Source of the DNA: an uncultured Bacilli bacterium
Lineage (GTDB): Bacteria; Bacillota_I; Bacilli_A; RFN20; CAG-826
Direction of reading: 5' to 3'
DNA length: 43,593 nucleotides
NCBI GenBank assembly: GCA_947625975.1
Contig: CANQQL010000006.1
Coordinates: 1 to 43,593 of the forward strand
The notes under the pieces are model-generated. The model saw only the letters and a list, made by a program, of their open reading frames with translations, did no database searches and had not been told where the DNA came from. Of this stretch, positions 1 through 7,954 are shown in pieces. Each line of letters begins with the position of its first letter. The first letter of the stretch is position 1. A program made the translations under genes and the position numbers.

Positions 1-139
1 CATTTATATCTTAATAAATTAATATCTTGGATGCTAGTCCAATTTCTTTTCGATTGCTAAATCGATTTTGTTCTTAAAAGTTATACCACATAATATTGCA
101 ATAATCCATGAATATATATTTGAGTAAATTAACTAGACA

Positions 140-169
140 TTGACTTTTTTCTCTAAAAATAGTTATAAT
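140..169 (+). promoter_or_regulatory. Sigma-A promoter of the TerB-like/protease locus
   Basis: A -35 box TTGACT (140-145) and a perfect -10 box TATAAT (164-169) are separated by 18 bp. The Shine-Dalgarno AAGGAG at 183-188 sits 8 bases before the ATG at 197. I see nothing recognisable in bases 1-139. Confidence 0.75.
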
Positions 170-196
170 TTTTTTGGTATTTAAGGAGAGTTTTTT

Positions 197-835
197 ATGG
201 AAAATGAAGTAAAACAAACAGCTTTGGATAGCTATGACAAAATTATTAATTTACTAGAAAATATTTTTAAATCATGGAAAGAAACCTTTCAAAAAGAATT
301 TGATATTCGTGTAGGCCTTAATTGTTTTGATGTCCTTTTACAGTTTTCTATGTTGCAAATAGCGCTTAATGATGGTCAATTGCAAAGTGAAGAATTGGAA
401 TTTATACGAGATATTTCAAAATATTGCAATATTTGTGATTATTTTAATCAACGGGGTTATCAAAATGTTGAATGGCAGAATATCTTAAATACAGACGAAA
501 GCACATTAAAAGAAATTTTAAATGGCTTACAAGAGGATATTATTGATATTAGTATGGATTTTGTAAATATTTTCTCTTATGCCGATGCGGCTATAAGCAA
601 GTATAATTTCTTTGATTCTTTAAAAAATAATATTTTTAATATTTTGATAGCGGTTGCTAGTGCGGACAATAATGCGGACAAATCGGAATTTAATTGGTGC
701 ATTATTTTCGCAACACTCAATGAAATTGCAAAACGTAAACAAGCATATATAGATGCATTTAATAATCCTTCCAATCCTAATGGAGAAAACACGAATAAAA
801 AGTCTTTAAAGGATTTCTACGTAAAAAAAAAATAA
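197..835 (+). CDS. TerB-like helical domain protein, probable N-terminal half of a split protease
   Basis: 212 residues, mostly predicted helix. Two acidic repeats (LNDGQLQSEELEFI near residues 56-69 and VASADNNADKSEF near 153-165) resemble the paired Asp/Glu motifs of TerB (tellurite resistance B-like) domains; this is a motif-level match only, and the function is unknown. No signal peptide or membrane segment, so it is probably cytoplasmic. The start at 197 is supported by a well-placed AAGGAG and a strong promoter. The frame ends in VKKK-stop inside and just after a run of ten A (823-832). One base back, the other frame is open from 799 through a complete trypsin-like domain ending at 1440, so one extra A or a -1 slip would give a single protein of about 414 residues. 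It may therefore be half of a protein rather than a separate gene. Confidence 0.7.
   Translation: MENEVKQTALDSYDKIINLLENIFKSWKETFQKEFDIRVGLNCFDVLLQFSMLQIALNDGQLQSEELEFIRDISKYCNICDYFNQRGYQNVEWQNILNTDESTLKEILNGLQEDIIDISMDFVNIFSYADAAISKYNFFDSLKNNIFNILIAVASADNNADKSEFNWCIIFATLNEIAKRKQAYIDAFNNPSNPNGENTNKKSLKDFYVKKK
823..832 (+). other. A10 homopolymer at the TerB/protease frame junction
   Basis: Ten consecutive A between GT and TAATTAAT. The upstream frame stops at 833-835. The downstream frame is open from 799 and enters the protease domain without a good start codon. Slippery A runs of this length allow transcriptional slippage or -1 ribosomal frameshifting, and are also typical places for sequencing errors. 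I see no clear downstream stem-loop to stimulate ribosomal frameshifting. Confidence 0.75.
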
Positions 836-927
836 TTAATGCCGAAAGCCTAAAATTAGTAAATTATCTCAATAAAGAAAAAGCACTTGCTTATATTGAA
901 ACCGATACAGGGAGTGGTTCAGGTTTT

Positions 928-1440
928 ATGATTACAAGTAGTGGTTTATGTTTTACTTGTAATCATGTAGTGAATGGAGCTCAAGAAATATATGTTAGAC
1001 TCCAAGATAATGATGGAAACAACGTTGTCTACAAAGCCAACCCTGTTTATCAATCCGCGGAATATGATTTTGCAATTATCCAACTTGAAGATATCGAAGA
1101 TAATTACTTTTATGAAATTGAATTAGATTACAGTCATTTAACCACGGGTGATGATGTTGCAGTATATGGTTACCCTTTTGGTTCTAATTTAAATGATGAA
1201 GTTATGGAACTAGAACCTTCATTAACAAAGGGTTACATTGCTTCTAAAAATAAGGTCCAAGGTCAAGTTTGTTATTTTTTGGATATTCGCTCTGCCCCTG
1301 GTAATAGCGGTGGTCCAGTCTTTTCTTTAAAAAGCAATAAAGTAATTGGATATTTATGTGGTTCACTCGGAAATGATCAATCGAACATAATATTTATCAG
1401 AACGTTGGAACAATTTATTAAACTGCTCATAAAAGATTAA
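928..1440 (+). CDS. Trypsin-like (S1C/DegP-type) serine protease domain, start unclear
   Basis: 170 residues from the first in-frame ATG. The chymotrypsin-fold triad is complete: His in CNHVV (codon 964-966), Asp in EYDFAIIQL (1066-1068) and Ser in APGNSGGPV (1306-1308). The ATG at 928 is not a convincing start: no Shine-Dalgarno precedes it, and it cuts the first strand, because the codons before it spell TGSGSGF, the usual N-terminal strand of such proteases. The frame is open back to 799, after a stop at 796-798, with no ATG, GTG or TTG. The domain therefore most likely belongs to the same polypeptide as the TerB-like domain upstream, joined by slippage at 823-832, or the locus is a recent frameshift pseudogene. 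No signal peptide is visible on either half, which suggests a cytoplasmic protease. Substrate unknown. Confidence 0.75.
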   Translation: MITSSGLCFTCNHVVNGAQEIYVRLQDNDGNNVVYKANPVYQSAEYDFAIIQLEDIEDNYFYEIELDYSHLTTGDDVAVYGYPFGSNLNDEVMELEPSLTKGYIASKNKVQGQVCYFLDIRSAPGNSGGPVFSLKSNKVIGYLCGSLGNDQSNIIFIRTLEQFIKLLIKD

Positions 1441-1451
1441 TTAAGTTAAAA

Positions 1452-1492
1452 AAACTCTAAACATTTAGTTGATGTTTAGAGTTTCGTTTTCT
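1452..1492. terminator. Bidirectional rho-independent terminator
   Basis: A 13-bp perfect stem (AAACTCTAAACAT at 1452-1464 pairing with 1472-1484) with a 7-base loop, flanked by an A run on the left and a T-rich run on the right. It ends the protease transcript on the plus strand and the glm operon on the minus strand. The stop codon of the minus-strand pseudouridine synthase (1476-1478) lies inside the stem. Confidence 0.85.
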
Positions 1493-2294
1493 TTTTAATA
1501 TTTAGTAAATTTTTCGTAATCGGATGAGTAAATATTAAATTATAGCATTCTAATTTTAAGTCAATGTCTTTATCATGGCCATATAACGAATCACCAATTA
1601 CAGGATGATTTATACTTGAAAAGTGCAATCTTATCTGATGTGTTCTTCCTGTTAATAAATGAACTAATAATGTGGTATTATCTTGATCATATTTTAGAAC
1701 TTTATATTCAGTGATACTCTTTTTTCCGTCTGAACATATGATGCGTTTCTTAGTGTCATGAGGATCTTTTTTTATGGGAAATTTAATAATTCCGTTTTCT
1801 TTTATAATTCCATGTACTGTTACAAGATAGTATTTATCTATTAACGTATTTTGAAAAAGGTTATGAATATATTGATGTTTAGCAAAAAGCACTAAACCCG
1901 ATGTTTCATAATCTAGTCGTGTCACACAATGAATTTTCCCCTGAATATTATGCTGTAAATAATAATGGCTAACATCGCTCGCTAAATTATCTAAATAATG
2001 ATTAAAAGTAGGAATAGTAGCCTGATTTTTTTTCTTAAAAACAATCAGTATATATTCATCTTCATATATGATGTCTAATGGCGATGATGATTCACCATAA
2101 ATTTTATTATCTTCAATTAAATTGATAGTCAATTCATCACCCATTTTTAAATTGAAATTTTCGATTGGTTTGTTGTTAACTAAAATATTTTCGGGGTGAT
2201 GATAAAGATAATGACTTAAATTATAAGAGAAGCCAAAATCTTTTAAGGTTGAAATTAAATCATTGTTTTTGTGGATAGAATATAAAATTTTCAT
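1476..2294 (-). CDS. RluA-family RNA pseudouridine synthase
   Basis: 272 residues. An S4-like RNA-binding region (about residues 14-60, ILVNNKPIENFNLKMGDELTI) is followed by the pseudouridine synthase domain. The catalytic Asp is D128 in the motif VTRLDYETSGLVLFAK, and the later motif GRTHQIRLHF is also present. The family converts uridine to pseudouridine in rRNA or tRNA in the cytoplasm; RluA, RluC, RluD and the Bacillus YlyB/YjbO types cannot be told apart here. It is the last gene of glmS-glmM-glmU-rluA; its ATG lies 3 bases after the glmU stop with no clear Shine-Dalgarno, which suggests translational coupling. There is no known functional link to UDP-GlcNAc synthesis. Confidence 0.88.
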   Translation of the reverse strand: MKILYSIHKNNDLISTLKDFGFSYNLSHYLYHHPENILVNNKPIENFNLKMGDELTINLIEDNKIYGESSSPLDIIYEDEYILIVFKKKNQATIPTFNHYLDNLASDVSHYYLQHNIQGKIHCVTRLDYETSGLVLFAKHQYIHNLFQNTLIDKYYLVTVHGIIKENGIIKFPIKKDPHDTKKRIICSDGKKSITEYKVLKYDQDNTTLLVHLLTGRTHQIRLHFSSINHPVIGDSLYGHDKDIDLKLECYNLIFTHPITKNLLNIKKKTKL

Positions 2295-2297
2295 TGA

Positions 2298-3668
2298 CTA
2301 TTTTTTTGTATAGGAATATTTTTTTGCATAGTCCTCTTTTGTAACTTGGCGAGTTCTGGCAATAGAAAAAGCTTCATCAGGTATGTCTTCGGTAATTGTC
2401 GAACCTGCTGCAATAAAGACATTATTGCCAACATTTATTGGCGCGATTAAGTTGGTATTACAACCAATAAAGACATTATCTCCTACAACTGTGCGATGCT
2501 TGTATTTACCATCATAATTAACTGTGACACATCCGCAACCCCAGTTAACATTTTTTCCACAAGTGGTATCACCTAGATAAGTTAAATGTGAAATTTTTGT
2601 TCCATCATCGACAAATGAATTTTTTAATTCCACAAAATTTCCAATTCGACAGTTTGCACGAACGTCGGTATTGTTTCTCAAATGTGCAAAAGGACCAACA
2701 GTGGTATTTTCTCCTACTTTGGAATCTGAAACTAAGGAATGCCTAATTTGGGCTTTAGAAAATATTTCAGAATTATGCACTTCAGAGTCTGGACCCACGA
2801 CAACACCAGTATGGATTATAGACTTTCCTGTTATAAAAGTATTTGGATAAATTGTTACTCCGGGTTCAATTATCACTTCCGAAGAAATTGTAACAGTCTC
2901 AGGCGATATAATATTTACGCCATTCATCAAATGCATTCTATTAGTTGTATTTTTTATTTTTTGCTCCACCTGTGATAATGTATAAAAATCGTTTACATCA
3001 GCATAATAATCGGAATTATTAGAAGTATAAGTACAAATGTCAAAGCCAATTTTTTTCGCTACCTCAATAATAGTATTTAAGTAGCACTTTCCCGTTGCCA
3101 TATATTTAAAAATTTCTGTCAAAACATTATTTTTTACAAAATATATTCCGGTGTTGACTTCTTTAATATTTAGTTCTTCATTTGTGGCATCCTTAGCCTC
3201 TTGAATTCGCTCGATATGGCCATTATTACGCACAATTCTACCGTAGCGGTTATAGTCATTTTTATCATCAAAAAAAGTAGTTATAACGCCTAAATCGTTT
3301 TTGTTTTTTACGACAGTATTTATAAAATCGTTTATTTCATTTTTATTAATAAGTGGTACATCGCAAGGAAGAATCAATGTGTAACCATCAGAATCTTTTA
3401 TCTCATTTAAGGCAGAACGAACAGCGTCCCCGCTTCCTAAATGTTGCTCTTGGATAATATAATTTACGGCGTTAGCAAATATAGCAGAAAATTTTTCTTG
3501 CGTATTTGGATTAATGACAAGCAAAAATTCATTAATAATATCTTTGTCAATGGCGTCATAAACATATTGGGCCATAGGTTTTTTGAGAATAAGGTGAGCA
3601 CATTTGGGAACATCCACTTTCATGCGCTTGCCCTCACCGGCTGCTAATAAAATTGCATAATTAGTCAT
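2298..3668 (-). CDS. glmU: Bifunctional GlcN-1-P acetyltransferase / GlcNAc-1-P uridylyltransferase
   Basis: 456 residues, normal for GlmU. The N-terminal nucleotidyltransferase (about 1-230) has LAAGEGKRMK (residues 8-17), the metal/UTP Asp in PCDVPLI (D103) and NTGIY. The C-terminal left-handed beta-helix (about 250-456) has the hexapeptide repeats, HLTYLGD with the catalytic His, NYDGKYKH and the final FIAAGSTITEDIP. It makes GlcNAc-1-P from GlcN-1-P and acetyl-CoA, then UDP-GlcNAc with UTP, the precursor of peptidoglycan and other envelope glycans. It lies 3 bases after glmM, directly downstream of its pathway partners. The second half of the first motif (EGKRMKVDV instead of KGTRMKS) is slightly divergent. 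Confidence 0.95.
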   Translation of the reverse strand: MTNYAILLAAGEGKRMKVDVPKCAHLILKKPMAQYVYDAIDKDIINEFLLVINPNTQEKFSAIFANAVNYIIQEQHLGSGDAVRSALNEIKDSDGYTLILPCDVPLINKNEINDFINTVVKNKNDLGVITTFFDDKNDYNRYGRIVRNNGHIERIQEAKDATNEELNIKEVNTGIYFVKNNVLTEIFKYMATGKCYLNTIIEVAKKIGFDICTYTSNNSDYYADVNDFYTLSQVEQKIKNTTNRMHLMNGVNIISPETVTISSEVIIEPGVTIYPNTFITGKSIIHTGVVVGPDSEVHNSEIFSKAQIRHSLVSDSKVGENTTVGPFAHLRNNTDVRANCRIGNFVELKNSFVDDGTKISHLTYLGDTTCGKNVNWGCGCVTVNYDGKYKHRTVVGDNVFIGCNTNLIAPINVGNNVFIAAGSTITEDIPDEAFSIARTRQVTKEDYAKKYSYTKK

Positions 3669-3671
3669 ATT

Positions 3672-4976
3672 TTATACCTCTCTATCAATGCTCTGTACTA
3701 AAGTAACAAAATTTTCTATCGTGTCATCGACTAAGTGTTTGGACTTGGCACAGCAAAATATCCTTAGTAAATTTTCTGTTCCACTTGCACGTATCACCAA
3801 TTGGATTTCATTATTATGTTTTTCTAAAATTTCTTTCACTTTACTTTGTATTCTTAAATCATTTGCGATGCGCTTGTCGTGAACTTTTAAATTAACTAAC
3901 TTATCAGGCCAAATTTCTATTTCGCTAGTCAATTCCTTTAGTGATTTATGTTTTTCTTCCATAATATTTAAAATAGTAATGGCCGTCAACATTCCATCAC
4001 CAGTTGTTAATTGATGAAGTTGAATGATATGACCGGAATTTTCGCCACCAACTAAATAGTTATGTCGATTCATTTCAAGCAATACATTGCGATCACCAAC
4101 GCTTGTTAAAGAAGTTTCAATTCCGCTTTTATGTAAAGAAGATATGATACCTAAATTGGACATAATTGTTAATACAACTTTATTGTTCGTTAAGGAATTT
4201 TTTTCTTTTAAATATTTTGCTATGATGAATATTAACTCATCCCCAGTATGCAAATTGCCGGCATTATCTACGGCTAAAACACGATCACCATCGCCATCAA
4301 AAGCAAATCCTATGTCAAGATGATTCTCTTTTACAAAAGAAGAAATATTTTCAATGTGCGTAGAACCTACATTTAAATTAATATTCTTACCATTTGGTTC
4401 ATTAGCACATACTAAAATGTCGCTTCCAAAAGCTTTAAAAATATCTTGACCGATTAATGATGTAGCACCATTTGCGAGATCTAAACCAATCTTGAATTTT
4501 GTTGCCTTTATTTTTGATTTTAGAAAATCGACATAGTTTTTGACATAGGAAGTATCATAAATAATTTCACCATTTTCGTTATTAACGAGAGTGTCGTCAT
4601 TATTATCAAGATAGTTTTCTATTCTTAACTCATCTTCATCTTTAATCTTAACACCGTTAAAAAATATTTTAATTCCGTTATCCTGATATGGATTGTGTGA
4701 GGCCGTAATCATCACGCCCAGACATTTATTTAAAATAGTATTGTAGCATAGTCCGGGAGTAGGGATAATTCCAATATCAATAATTTTCTTCCCCATGCTT
4801 TTTGCTCCCGAAGCAATGGCATTTGCCAACATATGGTTAGATTCACGAGTGTCATATCCGATAAGTACTAAAGGACAATCAAGAAGCACTAAACTTTTGC
4901 CTACTTTAGTTGCCAGTGATTCGGTTAACGTGACATAGGCTTCTCCACGTATACCATCAGTTCCAAAATATTTCAT
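3672..4976 (-). CDS. glmM: Phosphoglucosamine mutase
   Basis: 434 residues, close to the usual 440-450. It begins MKYFGTDGIRG as this family does. The phosphoserine loop is TASHNPYQDNG with S93, the metal-binding loop is DGDGDR (D227, D229, D231), and the C-terminal phosphate-binding loop is RASGTENLLRIF. It converts GlcN-6-P to GlcN-1-P. It sits between glmS, 11 bases upstream, and glmU, 3 bases downstream, so the three genes form one transcript for UDP-GlcNAc. A GAGG-like Shine-Dalgarno (GGAGGTATAGAG on the minus strand) precedes the ATG. Confidence 0.96.
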   Translation of the reverse strand: MKYFGTDGIRGEAYVTLTESLATKVGKSLVLLDCPLVLIGYDTRESNHMLANAIASGAKSMGKKIIDIGIIPTPGLCYNTILNKCLGVMITASHNPYQDNGIKIFFNGVKIKDEDELRIENYLDNNDDTLVNNENGEIIYDTSYVKNYVDFLKSKIKATKFKIGLDLANGATSLIGQDIFKAFGSDILVCANEPNGKNINLNVGSTHIENISSFVKENHLDIGFAFDGDGDRVLAVDNAGNLHTGDELIFIIAKYLKEKNSLTNNKVVLTIMSNLGIISSLHKSGIETSLTSVGDRNVLLEMNRHNYLVGGENSGHIIQLHQLTTGDGMLTAITILNIMEEKHKSLKELTSEIEIWPDKLVNLKVHDKRIANDLRIQSKVKEILEKHNNEIQLVIRASGTENLLRIFCCAKSKHLVDDTIENFVTLVQSIDREV

Positions 4977-4987
4977 CTCTATACCTC

Positions 4988-6766
4988 CTATTCAACTGTG
5001 ACGGATTTAGCTAAATTGCGAGGCTTATCAATGTCATTGCCACGCAATAAAGCAGCATAATAAGCTAAGTATTGAGTAATCATGACTGTAGCTAGAACAA
5101 TTAGCTCAGAATCATAATTTTCGATTACAAATGTATCATTATCGATGGCATTTTCTTTAGTTACAAATGAATAAATTGTACCTTTGCGTGCTGTAATCTC
5201 TGAAAAATTACCTCGCATCGCTTGAGAAATTCTTTTATTCGTAATAAAGCCAAATACTGGAGTATTTTCTTCGATAAGTGCGATAGGACCATGTTTTAAT
5301 TCGCCACCTGGGAATGCTTCGGAATGTATATAGCTAATTTCTTTTAACTTAAGCGATCCTTCAAGCGCTACACAGTAATCTAATCCGCGCCCCAAAAAGA
5401 AAGCATGATGAGCATTTTTTATCTTTTCAGCAATTTCTTTAAAAGATTCTTTGCGTTTAATAATATCAGTCAGCAAATTATTTGTATCTAAGAGTTTAAA
5501 TGGAGCATTAGTATCATTAATAATGGCGCTTTTTAAAAGATACAATAAGGCCACCTGTGCATTATAGGCTTTTGTAGAAGCTACAGCAATTTCAACACCG
5601 GCATATAGCAGAGCGGAATAGGTTGCATCTCTTTCCAAAGTTGATCCTTTAGTATTCGTGATGGTTATGCTTGGATGGGTATGTGTCTGATTTAAAATTT
5701 TCAAACAAGTGATAACATCTGCGGTTTCACCAGATTGGGAAACTAAAATAAATACCTCGTTTTCGTCAAGAAATTTTGGAAAATATGCCCATTCCGAGGC
5801 AATGTAGACATTAGATGTTTTGCCAATAGATTCTAAATAGTTTTTACCGATTAAGGAGGCATGGTAAGAAGTTCCACAGGCAATAAATGAAATGCATTTA
5901 CTTTTTCTTAATGTCTCAATCATTTCTTTATTAAAGCAATAAGAACCATTATTTACATAATTGTCGACTAAGCGAGATATGCAGCTAGGAATTTCTTCAA
6001 TTTCTTTTATCATATAATGTGGAAATCCATTTAAATCTGTATTTAGTAATTCGGCATTTCTTGTTGTATATTTTGCTCTTTGCTTTATGCCATCTTGAAA
6101 TATTTTAACTTCATTTTTGCTGATAAAGCCATATTGATTATCCGTTAAATCAATAAATTTCTTTGCATATTTTATCATCGGTAAAGCATCAGATGCCAAA
6201 TAATGTGTAGTTTCTCCCACTCCAATTAATAAGGGAGACTTTCTTTTGGCAAAAAACAATTTATCGTTAAAGTTTTTAAAAATGATTGCAATTGCCAGTG
6301 ATCCATGTAAGCGTTTCAAACAACCATTTATGGCACTTAAAACATCATTAGTGGAACCATATTCATCTTCTAATACATTAGCAATAACTTCAGTGTCAGT
6401 CTCAGAATAAAAAGTGTAGCCTTTTTGTATTAACTCATTTTTTATTTCATGAAAATTCTCTATAACTCCATTATGTACAATTGTAAAAAGTCCATGATTG
6501 CTTTTATGTGGATGACAATTATTAAAAGATGGCTCGCCATGTGTTGCCCACCTTGTATGGCCGATACCTAAATTAACATTAATTAGCGAGGGAATTTTAG
6601 TTTCTAATAAATTCACTCTGCCCACTACACGATAAGTCATTATTTCCTTACCACTCATGACACTAATCCCGGCAGAGTCATATCCTCGATATTCTAACGA
6701 TTTTAAACCGTTAATTAAATAATTTCTTGCATCGTAATCGCCAACAATTCCTACAATACCACACAT
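4988..6766 (-). CDS. glmS: Glutamine--fructose-6-phosphate aminotransferase (isomerizing)
   Basis: 592 residues, normal for GlmS. The N-terminal glutaminase starts MCGIVGIVG, with Cys2 as the nucleophile after Met removal, and contains HTRWATHG. Two SIS sugar-isomerase domains follow, with SQSGETADV in the first. The C-terminus is DKPRNLAKSVTVE, the classic GlmS end. It makes glucosamine-6-phosphate and commits carbon to amino sugars. It is the first gene of glmS-glmM-glmU-rluA. The start is supported by AAGGGAGAG seven bases before the ATG. Many Firmicute glmS genes are controlled by the GlcN6P ribozyme, but the leader here is almost pure A/T and has none of its conserved core. Confidence 0.97.
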   Translation of the reverse strand: MCGIVGIVGDYDARNYLINGLKSLEYRGYDSAGISVMSGKEIMTYRVVGRVNLLETKIPSLINVNLGIGHTRWATHGEPSFNNCHPHKSNHGLFTIVHNGVIENFHEIKNELIQKGYTFYSETDTEVIANVLEDEYGSTNDVLSAINGCLKRLHGSLAIAIIFKNFNDKLFFAKRKSPLLIGVGETTHYLASDALPMIKYAKKFIDLTDNQYGFISKNEVKIFQDGIKQRAKYTTRNAELLNTDLNGFPHYMIKEIEEIPSCISRLVDNYVNNGSYCFNKEMIETLRKSKCISFIACGTSYHASLIGKNYLESIGKTSNVYIASEWAYFPKFLDENEVFILVSQSGETADVITCLKILNQTHTHPSITITNTKGSTLERDATYSALLYAGVEIAVASTKAYNAQVALLYLLKSAIINDTNAPFKLLDTNNLLTDIIKRKESFKEIAEKIKNAHHAFFLGRGLDYCVALEGSLKLKEISYIHSEAFPGGELKHGPIALIEENTPVFGFITNKRISQAMRGNFSEITARKGTIYSFVTKENAIDNDTFVIENYDSELIVLATVMITQYLAYYAALLRGNDIDKPRNLAKSVTVE

Positions 6767-6856
6767 AATAAATCTCTCCCTTAATAATTTTATTTAGAAC
6801 TAATTTCTTATTAATCATATTATGCATATTTAAAATAAATTTTAATGCATAACTAA

Positions 6857-6879
6857 CAATATTTTGAAGAAAAATATTG
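6857..6879. repeat. Perfect inverted repeat in the glmS leader
   Basis: CAATATTTT (6857-6865), five bases, then AAAATATTG (6871-6879): a 9-bp perfect palindrome inside the predicted glmS 5' leader. It could be a repressor operator or a weak RNA hairpin; no T run follows it, so it is not a terminator. Confidence 0.55.
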
Positions 6880-6893
6880 CCTTTTAATCCACA

Positions 6894-6919
6894 AAAAAAT
6901 GCAAAAATCTGCATTTTTT
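6894..6919. repeat. Inverted repeat at the glmS transcription start
   Basis: AAAAAATGCA (6894-6903), a 6-base spacer, then TGCATTTTTT (6910-6919). It overlaps the expected glmS start site (about 6914-6915), just downstream of the minus-strand promoter. That position suits a repressor operator. As a hairpin it also resembles an A/T terminator, but no gene reads into it from the left. Confidence 0.5.
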
Positions 6920-6921
6920 AA

Positions 6922-6950
6922 ATAATAAAAAAAAAATAACAAAATGACAA
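6922..6950 (-). promoter_or_regulatory. Sigma-A promoter of the glmS operon
   Basis: On the minus strand, TTGTCA (6950-6945), 17 bp, TATTAT (6927-6922). This gives a leader of about 150 bases before the glmS ATG, containing the two palindromes at 6857-6879 and 6894-6919. The gap between glmS and the phosphatase gene (6767-7065) otherwise holds only A/T-rich sequence and the opposing promoter. Confidence 0.65.
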
Positions 6951-7015
6951 GATGATAAAATAAATTAAAATTATAAAATAATTTTAAAAAAATTTTATAT
7001 TTTTATTTATTTAAC

Positions 7016-7044
7016 TTGATATAAAAAATATAAAATATTATTAT
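7016..7044 (+). promoter_or_regulatory. Sigma-A promoter of the PAP2 phosphatase gene
   Basis: TTGATA (7016-7021), 17 bp, TATTAT (7039-7044). The Shine-Dalgarno AAGGGA (7053-7058) follows at once, so the leader is very short. The same promoter may carry the RlhA-like gene, which starts 16 bases after the phosphatase stop. Confidence 0.65.
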
Positions 7045-7065
7045 GTCATAGAAAGGGAAATAAGT

Positions 7066-7938
7066 ATGAAAAACAAAAAAGCATTTTTTATTATTTTGGG
7101 ATTAGTTTTGGCTGTATTTCTACTAGGTCTTTTCTTTGATTTTCAGTTTGCCAAATTAATTTATAAACCTGATAGCATTGTTGGAAAAATTTTAGCAGCA
7201 ATAGGAGAAACACCTGCATATGGTGGTTTAGCATTTATCGGAGGTGGCTTAATTGCCGTTAATTTAAAAAGAGAAAATAAAATTGTAAAGGGAATATTTT
7301 TTGCTATAGCATTTATTTGTGTTTTAGCGGGGATAGTATTGTCCACACGTGCTATGGCTTCTCACAACGCTTTTAATATTGAAGATAAGTGGTATATTAC
7401 CTTGCCTTTTGCTATAGTCATTGATGGTGGTTTAGGATTTTTAGGATATCGTATGTGTTTAAAATCAAATAACGAGGATACTTTGAAAATTCTTCTTTTT
7501 ATGTTAGTTGTAATCGGCCTGGTGATTTTAACCGTTACGGTCTTAAAACGAATCTGGGGTAGACCAAGGTACCGCTGGTTAGCCGATAATGATTTACTGG
7601 ATAAGTTTTGCAATTGGTGGCAAATTAATCCGGGTATTAAACAAGAATTTCCTGAGGTTTCAACAGATGAATTTAAATCTTGCCCTTCCGGACATACATC
7701 CTCAGCAGCTTGTGCTTTATTGCTAATGTATTTGCCCTTAATAAGTGAGAAATTAAAAGGAAAAGAGACATTACTCCTTTTCATCGGCGCAATTTGGGCT
7801 GGCGTTGTTGGATTCTCAAGACATATCATGGGCGCACATTTTTTAACTGATACGACATTCGGATTTTTAATTACAATGTTGGTAATTTTATGTATGAATT
7901 TTGCTTTTTATAAAATTAAAGATAAAATCAGAATCTAA
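7066..7938 (+). CDS. PAP2-family membrane phosphatase
   Basis: 290 residues with about six hydrophobic segments, the first starting at residue 6. All three PAP2 (type 2 phosphatidic acid phosphatase) signatures are present: K161 with RP at 166-167, CPSGHTSS with His210, and SRHIMGAHFLTD with R252, H258 and D262. Members dephosphorylate lipid phosphates such as undecaprenyl pyrophosphate, phosphatidylglycerol phosphate or phosphatidic acid at the outer membrane face; the substrate here cannot be read from sequence. An undecaprenyl-PP or lipid phosphatase role would suit the neighbouring UDP-GlcNAc genes, but that is inference. Shine-Dalgarno AAGGGA eight bases before the ATG. Confidence 0.88.
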   Translation: MKNKKAFFIILGLVLAVFLLGLFFDFQFAKLIYKPDSIVGKILAAIGETPAYGGLAFIGGGLIAVNLKRENKIVKGIFFAIAFICVLAGIVLSTRAMASHNAFNIEDKWYITLPFAIVIDGGLGFLGYRMCLKSNNEDTLKILLFMLVVIGLVILTVTVLKRIWGRPRYRWLADNDLLDKFCNWWQINPGIKQEFPEVSTDEFKSCPSGHTSSAACALLLMYLPLISEKLKGKETLLLFIGAIWAGVVGFSRHIMGAHFLTDTTFGFLITMLVILCMNFAFYKIKDKIRI

Positions 7939-7954
7939 CCAATAGGAATTATAT

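Noticed and set aside
6767-6960. glmS ribozyme upstream of glmS
   Set aside because: The leader is nearly pure A/T and lacks the conserved GC-containing core and pseudoknot sequences.
7362-7829. 155-codon open frame on the minus strand inside the PAP2 gene
   Set aside because: It lies opposite a gene with all three PAP2 motifs, has no recognisable domain or ribosome site, and is best explained as an antisense shadow.
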